64,000 bases of DNA from contig CALKJI010000001.1 of assembly GCA_937995655.1 (NCBI GenBank), positions 95,613-159,612 of the forward strand, read 5' to 3'. Below are positions 8,426-15,652 of this stretch, in pieces. This DNA is from an uncultured Pseudothermotoga sp. (GTDB lineage Bacteria; Thermotogota; Thermotogae; Thermotogales; DSM-5069). The translations under genes and the position numbers were made by a program. The notes below the pieces were generated by a model, which worked only from the letters and a program-made list of their open reading frames with translations, was not told where the DNA came from and searched no databases. Positions within the stretch are counted from its first letter, which is position 1. Every line of letters begins with the position of its first letter.

Positions 8426-9293
8426 GAAAAGGGGCGTACGCCCCTTTCTTGGTTTCATCTTTCCCGGTATAACACTCTTGACCATGATATTGATCTTTCC
8501 CGTGAGTTTTGCCCTAGTCCTTTCTTTCACAGACAGGCAGTTGATCTATCTTGGCTCGACCAATTTTGTTGGTTTATCCAATTACATTGAGATGGTTAGA
8601 GATAAAGGCTTTTGGAGTTCACTTCTACTACAGTTTGGTTTCATAACGATCGCTATACCAATAGAACTCGTAATAGGCTTTTTTGTTGCCTTGCTTTTCA
8701 ACAATGAATTTCCATTGTGCAAACTTCTGAGATCTCTGTTGATGTTACCCGTTTTCATCTTGCCGGTACTGTCAGGTCTAACCTGGCGGTTGATGCTGCA
8801 ACCACGTTATGGTATCTTGGCAAGTTTTTTTAGCTCTATTTCTCTGGGACCTTCTGCCTGGTTAGCCGACAGGAAATACGCTTACTTGGCTATCTTATTA
8901 CAGGATATATGGAGAATGTGGCCCTTCATCTTTATGATCATTTATGCGGGGCTTTCTTCTATGTCTAAAGAGTACTTAGAAGCGGCACAAATAGATGGAG
9001 CAAGATTTTGGCAAAAGTTATACTATGTGATAATTCCATGTTTGAAACCAGTTATAGCCATGGCATTTCTGCTGAGGTTGATAGACGCACTTAGAATCTT
9101 TTCCGAGGTCTATGTGATGACCTACGGTGGACCATCCAATGCCACAATGCTTTTATCTTTGTACATACACAAACAAGCCTTTGAATTTGGAAAGATATCT
9201 TACGCATCTTCTATAGCGATCTTTCTTTTGATTATTTCTCTTGGTCTCTCTTACTTTGTTGTAAAAAAAGGCTTGAGGAGTGACATTGTGTGA
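8415..9293 (+). CDS. ABC sugar transporter permease (MalF-type)
   Basis: A 292-aa inner-membrane permease with about six transmembrane helices and the cytoplasmic EAA loop EYLEAAQIDGARFWQKLYYVIIPCLKP that contacts the ATPase. The N-terminus overlaps the end of the binding-protein gene. Two starts are possible, ATG 8397 and ATG 8415; 8415 has AGGA close upstream and is used here, with moderate certainty. The first codons lie in a 20-bp palindrome, so translation may depend on opening of that hairpin. It pairs with the permease at 9290. No ATPase gene is present in the cluster. Confidence 0.9.
   Translation: MVTKKRGVRPFLGFIFPGITLLTMILIFPVSFALVLSFTDRQLIYLGSTNFVGLSNYIEMVRDKGFWSSLLLQFGFITIAIPIELVIGFFVALLFNNEFPLCKLLRSLLMLPVFILPVLSGLTWRLMLQPRYGILASFFSSISLGPSAWLADRKYAYLAILLQDIWRMWPFIFMIIYAGLSSMSKEYLEAAQIDGARFWQKLYYVIIPCLKPVIAMAFLLRLIDALRIFSEVYVMTYGGPSNATMLLSLYIHKQAFEFGKISYASSIAIFLLIISLGLSYFVVKKGLRSDIV
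8428..8447 (+). promoter_or_regulatory. Perfect 20-bp palindrome after the binding-protein stop codon
   Basis: AAAGGGGCGTACGCCCCTTT begins 3 bases after the TAA of the solute-binding gene and lies within codons 5-11 of the permease gene, followed by CTT. As RNA it forms a GC-rich hairpin with a short U-rich tail, so it may act as a partial terminator that lowers expression of the membrane and enzyme genes relative to the binding protein. Confidence 0.7.
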
Positions 9294-10108
9294 GAAAGAA
9301 AGTCTTTCATTGGATAATCTTTGTAGTTGCCCTATTCATAGTTATGGTTCAACTCTTTCCAATCATGATTGTTGTATTCAACAGCTTCAAAAGAGATATC
9401 GACATATGGAGCAAGAACCCTTTTTATTTCAAACCAACGTTGCGAAGCTATGAACTCATATTTCAAAGCAAAGACTTCATCAATTCGTTAAAGAATTCCT
9501 TCTTTGTGGCACTTCTCTCAACGATTGTTTCCGTATTTTTTGGCTCCATGATGGCCTTTGGGCTTGTTAGATTCCAATTCAGGATCAACAACCTTGTTAT
9601 CATGATTATTCTAATGCTCAGAATGATTCCGCAGATAACTATGGTGCTACCTTTCTACATACTTTTCAGGGTTTTTTCTTTGAACGATACTATCTACGGT
9701 CTATCCTTGGCACACGTGAGTTTTAACCTGCCGTATATTGTGGCATTGCTATTACCGTTCTTTTCCTCCATACCGAAAGATTACGAAGAAGCAGCAAAGA
9801 TTGATGGTTGTAAAAGTTTTGGCATCTATTGGAGAATCTTTTTACCACTCGCATCAGCTGGCATTGTAGTGGCTGCCGTTTTGGGATTTCTGATGTCCTG
9901 GAATGAGTTCATGTACGCTTTAATTCTAACCAGTTCAAGAGCAAAAACAGCACCGATAACGGTGAACGCCTTTCTGGGTCAGTATGCACCGCTTTGGGGT
10001 CAGCTTTCTGCAGCGGGAACGGTGATGTTAATACCAGTTTTTGCGATCACCTTGAGTTTACAAAAGTACATTATAAAGGGTTTATCTGCCGGTGGATTAA
10101 AAGGTTGA
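9290..10108 (+). CDS. ABC sugar transporter permease (MalG-type)
   Basis: A 272-aa permease with six membrane helices and the EAA loop DYEEAAKIDGCKSFGIYWRIFLPLA. The GTG start overlaps the stop of the previous gene by 4 bases (GTGA) and has AGGAG upstream. This is the second half of the heterodimeric channel. The ATPase must come from elsewhere on the chromosome, as is common for family-1 sugar transporters that share one MsmX/MalK-like ATPase. Confidence 0.92.
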   Translation: MRKKVFHWIIFVVALFIVMVQLFPIMIVVFNSFKRDIDIWSKNPFYFKPTLRSYELIFQSKDFINSLKNSFFVALLSTIVSVFFGSMMAFGLVRFQFRINNLVIMIILMLRMIPQITMVLPFYILFRVFSLNDTIYGLSLAHVSFNLPYIVALLLPFFSSIPKDYEEAAKIDGCKSFGIYWRIFLPLASAGIVVAAVLGFLMSWNEFMYALILTSSRAKTAPITVNAFLGQYAPLWGQLSAAGTVMLIPVFAITLSLQKYIIKGLSAGGLKG

Positions 10109-10123
10109 GAAGGAGTGATAAAA

Positions 10124-10783
10124 GTGCTGTTTTTCCTTGATAGTGCAAAGCTTGATGAGATCGAATACGCCATCACAAGATGGAAGATCGATGGTGTTAC
10201 AACCAACCCACGACACTTAATGAACGCTGGAATGAAAGTGGAAGAATTTGCACAAAAGATAATAAAGATGATACCTTCCTTGGATTTCACAGTGAGTTTA
10301 GAGGTAAATCCCCATCTAAAGGAATCTGAAGAAATATTCCAAGAGGCCGTGAAACTCTCTAAGCTTGGAGAAAACTTTGTCATAAAGGTCCCAGCAACGG
10401 AAGCTGGGTTTGAGGCACTTGTGAAACTCAAAAAGGAAGGTGTCAAAGTCAACGTGACTTTGGTATTCAATCTTGTACAAGCACTCCAAGCTGCCAAATT
10501 GGGAGCTTTTTATATCAGCCCGTTTGTTGGCTGGAAGGAAGAAAGAGGTGATATCGATCCAAACTTCATACCAACAGTTGTGAAGGCAATAAAGAACTAC
10601 CATTACGATTCCAAAATCTTAGTGGCTGCTACGAGATCTGTCAGACATATCGCAGATGCCGCCCTTTGCGGAGCCGATATAGTTACTTGCTCCTTCGATC
10701 TTTACAAGAAAGCCTTTGAAAATCCTTACACCGAGATGGGGTTAAAGATCTTTTCAGATTCGTGGGACTCAATCTACAGATGA
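10124..10783 (+). CDS. Small transaldolase family protein, probable 6-deoxy-6-sulfofructose transaldolase
   Basis: A 219-aa member of the short transaldolase/fructose-6-phosphate aldolase family. Visible active-site elements are FLDSAKLDE (Asp6), GVTTNP (residues 24-29) and the Schiff-base lysine Lys88 in FVIKVPAT. In place of the usual serine after TTNP there is Arg30. The GTG at 10124 is chosen because AAGGAG lies 8 bases upstream and the N-terminus then matches the family; a GTG at 10115 overlaps that site. In transaldolase-type sulfoglycolysis this enzyme splits 6-sulfofructose, giving sulfolactaldehyde and moving a three-carbon unit to glyceraldehyde 3-phosphate. Family is secure; substrate is inferred from the cluster. 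A plain fructose-6-phosphate aldolase is the alternative. Confidence 0.85.
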   Translation: MLFFLDSAKLDEIEYAITRWKIDGVTTNPRHLMNAGMKVEEFAQKIIKMIPSLDFTVSLEVNPHLKESEEIFQEAVKLSKLGENFVIKVPATEAGFEALVKLKKEGVKVNVTLVFNLVQALQAAKLGAFYISPFVGWKEERGDIDPNFIPTVVKAIKNYHYDSKILVAATRSVRHIADAALCGADIVTCSFDLYKKAFENPYTEMGLKIFSDSWDSIYR

Positions 10784-10795
10784 GGAGGTATTGGC

Positions 10796-11077
10796 ATGGT
10801 CGATTTCTTAGTCCACAAAAAGGGCGATTATGTTGGTGTGGCTACAACAGATTTAAAGAAGGGTATCATAGCACAAGGCTGGACAGTTGATAAAGATCTT
10901 AACTATGAAATCGAAGTTCTCGAAGATATACCACTTGGACATAAGATAGCTTTAAGAGATATAAAAGGCGGCGAAAAGGTTATCGAGTACGGCGAAACAA
11001 TAGGAGTCGCTACCAAAGACATCAAAATGGGTGAGCACGTTCACATCCATAACATAAAGAGTTTGAAATGGGGGTGA
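10796..11077 (+). CDS. suyA: SuyA-like (2R)-sulfolactate sulfo-lyase, small subunit
   Basis: A 93-aa protein of the UxaA N-terminal/SAF-domain type. The start FLVHKKGDYVGVA, then DIPLGHKIAL and the end GEHVHIHNIKSLKWG match what I recall of SuyA, the small subunit of sulfolactate sulfo-lyase, better than the fused altronate dehydratase. ATG start with GAGGAGG upstream. Four bases separate it from the large-subunit gene. SuyAB removes sulfite from (R)-sulfolactate to leave pyruvate. A split altronate/galactarate dehydratase is the alternative, but no uronate isomerase or reductase genes are nearby. Confidence 0.82.
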   Translation: MVDFLVHKKGDYVGVATTDLKKGIIAQGWTVDKDLNYEIEVLEDIPLGHKIALRDIKGGEKVIEYGETIGVATKDIKMGEHVHIHNIKSLKWG

Positions 11078-11081
11078 GAAT

Positions 11082-12236
11082 ATGCAAAGGCAAGTCATTG
11101 CTTATAGAAGAGAAAACGGAACGGTTGGGGTACGAAATTATGTCCTTTTGATTCCCGTTGATGATATATCCAATGCCGTTGTGGAAGCTGTTGAAAAAAT
11201 TGTCAACGGAACTTTAGCAATACCTCATCCTTATGGCAGGTTACAATTTGGAGAGGACTTGGAACTGTTTTTCAAAACAATGATAGGAACCGGGAAAAAC
11301 CCCAATGTAGCAGCTGCTATTGTTGTTGGAATTGAACCAAATTGGACACACAGGATAGCAGACGAGATATCCAAAACTGGCAAACCAGTTGAAGGTTTCT
11401 GGGTCGAGGGAAATGGTCAAATCAAAACGATAGAGAAGGTAGCAAGAACCGCTGTAAAATTTGTTGAAGATGCGACGAACTTAAAAAGAGAACCCGTTGA
11501 TATAAATGAGTTAACTATCAGTCTTAAATGCGGCGAATCTGACACAACATCTGGTTTAGGATCAAACAAAGTTGTTGGTAGATTTACAGAAAGATTCCTA
11601 CAAATCGGTGGAACAGTTCTTTTTGGTGAGACAACGGAGTTAACAGGTGCAGAACACATAGTAGCCTCAAAGTTCAAAGATAAAAACGAAAAGGAAAAGT
11701 TCCTGAAAATCTTCCAAGAGTACCAAGATTTGGTTAAATCAAAAGGTGTAGATCTGCTTGGCTCACAACCGACCCAGGGCAATATTGCCGGAGGACTCAG
11801 TACTATCGAAGAAAAGGCATTGGGAAATATACAAAAAATCGGAGATGCCATGATTGATGGAGCACTCGATTTTGCTGAGCCGGCTCCAGGTAAAGGACTT
11901 TACTTTATGAACACCTCGTCGGCAGCAGCCGAAGCAGTCACATTGTTCGCTTCAGCCGGTGCTGTTATTCATCTATTCCCAACCGGTCAAGGAAACCCCA
12001 TAGGAAATCCCATCGTTCCCGTTGTGAAAATAACGGCGAATCCCAAAACCGTTCAGTCCATGAAGGAACACATAGATGTAGATGTCTCTGCCTTGCTCAG
12101 AGGTGATATAAACCTTGATCAAGCCGCAGAGACACTTTGGAATAGGGTCGTCGAGACAGCCAATGGACGACTTGTAAAAGCAGAGATACTCAGACACAAT
12201 GAATTCGTTTTGACAAAACTTTACAGAAGTGCATGA
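11082..12236 (+). CDS. suyB: SuyB-like (2R)-sulfolactate sulfo-lyase, large subunit
   Basis: A 384-aa UxaA C-terminal-domain protein. It carries GYRREN-like AYRRENGTVGVRNYV, AIPHPYGRLQFGEDL, KCGESDTTSGLGSN, FGETTELTGAEH, GNIAGGLSTIEEKALGNI, FPTGQGNPIGNPIVPV and HIDVDVS, ending LTKLYRSA; length and end match SuyB as I recall it. Its cysteine-containing KCGESD motif is the probable metal-binding region. Together with SuyA it would cleave the carbon-sulfur bond of sulfolactate, releasing sulfite and pyruvate in the cytoplasm. Start ATG, GGGGTGAG upstream. Sequence relation to altronate dehydratase is real, so substrate rests on motif memory plus context. Confidence 0.85.
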   Translation: MQRQVIAYRRENGTVGVRNYVLLIPVDDISNAVVEAVEKIVNGTLAIPHPYGRLQFGEDLELFFKTMIGTGKNPNVAAAIVVGIEPNWTHRIADEISKTGKPVEGFWVEGNGQIKTIEKVARTAVKFVEDATNLKREPVDINELTISLKCGESDTTSGLGSNKVVGRFTERFLQIGGTVLFGETTELTGAEHIVASKFKDKNEKEKFLKIFQEYQDLVKSKGVDLLGSQPTQGNIAGGLSTIEEKALGNIQKIGDAMIDGALDFAEPAPGKGLYFMNTSSAAAEAVTLFASAGAVIHLFPTGQGNPIGNPIVPVVKITANPKTVQSMKEHIDVDVSALLRGDINLDQAAETLWNRVVETANGRLVKAEILRHNEFVLTKLYRSA

Positions 12237-12247
12237 GGTGATAAAGG

Positions 12248-13663
12248 ATGAAGATGATCATAGCCGGCCGTTGGACCGATAGATCCCAGAAAATCGAAGT
12301 TCTCTATCCCTACGATGAAAACGTAGTTGATACCGTACCACAGGCAACCGAAGAAGACATAGAAACCGCATTGAAGGAATCAGTCAATGGTGCACGACTG
12401 ATGAAACAAATGCCTGCTTGGAAAAGATCTGAAATACTTGAAAAAACATCAAAAATTCTTTTGAAAAGGAAAGATGAGATGACGAACATATTGGTAAAAG
12501 AGGTAGGCAAAACCATCAGAGAAGCCCGAGCCGAGGTTGAAAGAACCGTGGAGATATTCAAGTACGCTGCAGAGGAATCAAAGAGAATTTACGGTGAAAC
12601 CTTACCTTTTGATTCATCCATTACCTCCGAAACAAAGATTGGTTATTTCCTTCGCGAACCATCGGGCGTAGTCGTTGCAATTGTCCCGTTCAATGTACCC
12701 TTAGCCCTTTGTGCACACAAAGTTGCACCTGCAATTGCTGCAGGAAATTCCGTTATAGTTAAACCGGCATCCAAAACGCCGTTGAATGCCATTATCCTGG
12801 GAGAGATCTTACTGGAAGCTGGGATGCCTCCAGAAGCCTTGAGTGTTGTAACCGGCTCGGGAAGCAAGATTGGTTTGATGCTCGTACAAGACAAAAGAGT
12901 TAGAATAGTCAGTTTCACTGGGAGTGTCAGCACAGGTGAGGTCATAGCCAAGGCTGCAGGAATCAAGAAACTGTGTTTTGAACTTGGCTCAAACTCTCCA
13001 ATGATTGTCTCTAAGACTGCCGATCTTTCAAAAGCTGTAAAGGCTGCTGTAAGCGGTGGCTTTTCAATCGCCGGACAGGTCTGTATATCAGTCCAGAGAG
13101 TCTATGTTCACAAAGAGATATATCAAGATTTTCTTGACAGATTGTACAACGAAGTAAGCAAAATGAGATTTGGAGATCCTTCTTCCGAAGAAACTCATAT
13201 GGGCCCAGTTGTAGATAGATCCAATGCAGACAGAATAATCCAGTGGATAGATGAAGCAGTCACCAAGGGTGGAAAACTTTTAATAGGCGGTGGTAGAAAC
13301 AAAAACCTGATAGAACCAACTGTTCTCACTCAAGTGCCCAAGAGCACTAAGATTATGACAGATGAACTTTTTGGGCCTGCCATTGCGGTTAATCCCTTTG
13401 AAACCTTTGATGAAGCTATAGAAGAAGCTAATTCTACAAGGTATGGACTTCAAGTGGGTGTATTCACAAAAGATCTTCAAGAAGCTCTCAAAGCTATAAA
13501 GGAATTGGAGTTTGGAGGTGTCATGATAAACGAAGGTCCAAGATTTAGAGCAGACTTTATGCCTTATGGTGGCTACAAGGACAGCGGAATCGGTAGAGAA
13601 GGAATAAGATTCACAATAGAAGAGATGACAGAAATAAAAACTGTTTCCTTTGATCTTCTGTGA
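12248..13663 (+). CDS. NAD(P)-dependent aldehyde dehydrogenase, probable sulfolactaldehyde dehydrogenase
   Basis: A 471-aa aldehyde dehydrogenase. Catalytic residues are visible: Asn149 in PFNVPL, Glu245 in FELGSNSP and the nucleophile Cys279 in IAGQVC; the cofactor region shows FTGSVSTG. It resembles the lactaldehyde/glyceraldehyde-type ALDH subgroup. Lying between suyB and the sulfoquinovosidase gene, it would oxidise sulfolactaldehyde from the transaldolase reaction to sulfolactate, the SuyAB substrate, giving NAD(P)H. ATG start after GAGGTGATAA. Specificity is inferred from context; non-phosphorylating glyceraldehyde-3-phosphate or lactaldehyde dehydrogenase are alternatives. Confidence 0.85.
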   Translation: MKMIIAGRWTDRSQKIEVLYPYDENVVDTVPQATEEDIETALKESVNGARLMKQMPAWKRSEILEKTSKILLKRKDEMTNILVKEVGKTIREARAEVERTVEIFKYAAEESKRIYGETLPFDSSITSETKIGYFLREPSGVVVAIVPFNVPLALCAHKVAPAIAAGNSVIVKPASKTPLNAIILGEILLEAGMPPEALSVVTGSGSKIGLMLVQDKRVRIVSFTGSVSTGEVIAKAAGIKKLCFELGSNSPMIVSKTADLSKAVKAAVSGGFSIAGQVCISVQRVYVHKEIYQDFLDRLYNEVSKMRFGDPSSEETHMGPVVDRSNADRIIQWIDEAVTKGGKLLIGGGRNKNLIEPTVLTQVPKSTKIMTDELFGPAIAVNPFETFDEAIEEANSTRYGLQVGVFTKDLQEALKAIKELEFGGVMINEGPRFRADFMPYGGYKDSGIGREGIRFTIEEMTEIKTVSFDLL

Positions 13664-13681
13664 AATTAGGGATGTGAGACT

Positions 13682-15652
13682 ATGCAAATGGAAATAACTT
13701 CAAGTGGTTTTAAATTGAGATACAAAGATCTTATGATAATTCACCAGAAAGATAATCCACTGGTTTTCTGTGGCAGTGGAAAATCGAATTTTCAGATGAG
13801 TCATGGAAACTTTCAGATCACAGATGATCTTTTTTCCAAGATACCTTTAAGGCAATTTTCTATTCAAGGGGGAAACATAATCTTCGAGAACCTCATAACT
13901 TTGAACTTCGAAGAATCAGACGATCTTCTTCAGATTCACTTTGAACCTCTGGACAAAACTCTGAACAGGTTATGGGTAACTCTACCGTTACAACCAAATG
14001 AGCACATATACGGTTGTGGCGAGCAATACTCGCATTTTGATCTCAGAGGGAAGAGGGTTCCTATCTGGGTGAGTGAACAGGGTGTTGGTCGAAACAAGAA
14101 AGACTTAATAACAATTTTTGCCGACTTTTTCTCCAATGCCGGTGGTGATTGGTACACAACCTATTTTCCACAGCCAACCTTTGTTTCTTCTAGAATGTAT
14201 TTCTGTCATGTTGAAACATCTTCATACACTGTCTTTGATTTCACCAAAGACCATCTTCAGATAGAAATCTGGCAGTTACCAGTGACTGTGAAGATCTACT
14301 GTGCTGAAAGCTGGCAGGATCTTTTTGCCAAAATGACTACAATCCTTGGAAGACAACCTAAGATTCCAGAATGGATCCTAGATGGAGCCATATTGGGAAT
14401 ACAGGGTGGCACTCAAATAATGCTTGAGAAAACAGAGAAAATGAGAAACAAAGGATTGAAGATAGCCGGTGTCTGGATCCAAGATTGGGAAGGTAAGAGA
14501 ATAACCACCTTTGGAAGGCAATTGATGTGGAACTGGCAGTATTCTGAAGAGCTTTATCCAAATTTGCCAAAGACAATTGAAGTACTACAGAAAGAGGATA
14601 TACGAGTCTTAGGTTATATAAATCCCTTTCTCGCACTGGAGGGAAATCTATACACAGAAGCAAGCGCTAAAGGTTTTCTTGTAAAAAACAAGAATGGTGA
14701 TGAATACCACGTTGTTGTGACAACCTTCCCGGCAGCAATTGTCGATTTGACAAACCCATTGGCTTGCGAATGGTTGAAGAATGTGATAAAGAAGAATATG
14801 ATAGGCATAGGTCTTTCAGGTTGGATGGCAGACTATGGCGAATACCTACCCACCGATGCTGTTCTTTACAGTGGCGAATCTGCCGAATTGGTTCACAATA
14901 AATTCCCTGTTCTTTGGGCAAAGGTGAATTATGAAGCAGTTAAAGAATCTCAAAAAGACGATGTTGTCTACTTCATGCGTTCTGGCTATACAGGTAGTGC
15001 AAGATACACACCTTTATACTGGAATGGTGATCAATTGGTGAACTGGTCCAAAGATGATGGCTTGGCGAGTATAATACCAGCAACCTTGTCTCTCGGTATG
15101 AGTGGTGTCGCTTTTACTCATTCAGACATTGGTGGTTACACCACTTTGGCAAAAAATGTTCCAGATATGATAAAGACAGTGAGATCAAAGGAAGTGTTCC
15201 TAAGATGGACAGAAATTGCTGCTTTCATGCCTGTTATGAGAACACATGAAGGAAATTGGCCAGATGAAAACTGGCAATTCGATTCAGACGAAGAGACAAT
15301 CGAACATTTTGTAAAGATGACTGAACTTCACAGAAGACTTAAAAATTATTTCTTAAAGTGTGTACATGAATATTACGAGACGGGTTTACCAATTATAAGA
15401 CCTCTCTTTCTTCATTATGATGAACCGTTTTGTTATACCGAACAATACGAATTCTTGGTTGGTAGAGATATACTCCTTTGCCCCGTCTTAGAAAAAGACG
15501 TGACACAGATGACTGTCCATCTGCCCGACGATCTGTGGGTTCATTACTGGACAGGAAAGGAATATTATGGTGGAGAATACAGAATTCCTGTTCCCCTAGG
15601 GGAACCTGCATTTTTCATAAGGAAGGAAGGCGAAAAACCTTGGAAAGATTAA
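13682..15652 (+). CDS. yihQ: GH31 sulfoquinovosidase (YihQ-like)
   Basis: A 656-aa GH31 enzyme that can be aligned by eye along its length with E. coli YihQ, as I recall its sequence. The nucleophile is Asp384 in WMADYGEYLPTD and the acid/base Asp450 in WNGDQ. Sulfonate-pocket positions: Gln241 (IQGGT), Gln267 (WIQDW), Trp283 (LMWNW) and Tyr486 (SDIGGYTTL) match YihQ Gln262, Gln288, Trp304 and Tyr508, but the position of Arg301 is Gln280, with Arg279 next to it. No signal peptide, so it acts in the cytoplasm on imported sulfoquinovosyl glycerol or similar. An ordinary alpha-glucosidase is much less likely given these motifs. Confidence 0.88.
   Translation: MQMEITSSGFKLRYKDLMIIHQKDNPLVFCGSGKSNFQMSHGNFQITDDLFSKIPLRQFSIQGGNIIFENLITLNFEESDDLLQIHFEPLDKTLNRLWVTLPLQPNEHIYGCGEQYSHFDLRGKRVPIWVSEQGVGRNKKDLITIFADFFSNAGGDWYTTYFPQPTFVSSRMYFCHVETSSYTVFDFTKDHLQIEIWQLPVTVKIYCAESWQDLFAKMTTILGRQPKIPEWILDGAILGIQGGTQIMLEKTEKMRNKGLKIAGVWIQDWEGKRITTFGRQLMWNWQYSEELYPNLPKTIEVLQKEDIRVLGYINPFLALEGNLYTEASAKGFLVKNKNGDEYHVVVTTFPAAIVDLTNPLACEWLKNVIKKNMIGIGLSGWMADYGEYLPTDAVLYSGESAELVHNKFPVLWAKVNYEAVKESQKDDVVYFMRSGYTGSARYTPLYWNGDQLVNWSKDDGLASIIPATLSLGMSGVAFTHSDIGGYTTLAKNVPDMIKTVRSKEVFLRWTEIAAFMPVMRTHEGNWPDENWQFDSDEETIEHFVKMTELHRRLKNYFLKCVHEYYETGLPIIRPLFLHYDEPFCYTEQYEFLVGRDILLCPVLEKDVTQMTVHLPDDLWVHYWTGKEYYGGEYRIPVPLGEPAFFIRKEGEKPWKD

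Noticed and set aside
10796..12236. Altronate or galactarate dehydratase (UxaA) split into two genes
   Set aside because: The family is the same, but the small-subunit start FLVHKKGD..VGVA and the large-subunit end LTKLYRSA fit SuyA/SuyB as I recall them. There are no uronate-pathway genes nearby, and a YihQ-like glycosidase is in the same operon.
13682..15652. Ordinary alpha-glucosidase or alpha-xylosidase annotation for the GH31 gene
   Set aside because: The Gln-Gln-Trp-Tyr pocket positions and the long stretches shared with YihQ argue for a sulfoquinovosidase; glgX nearby is on the other strand and has its own control.
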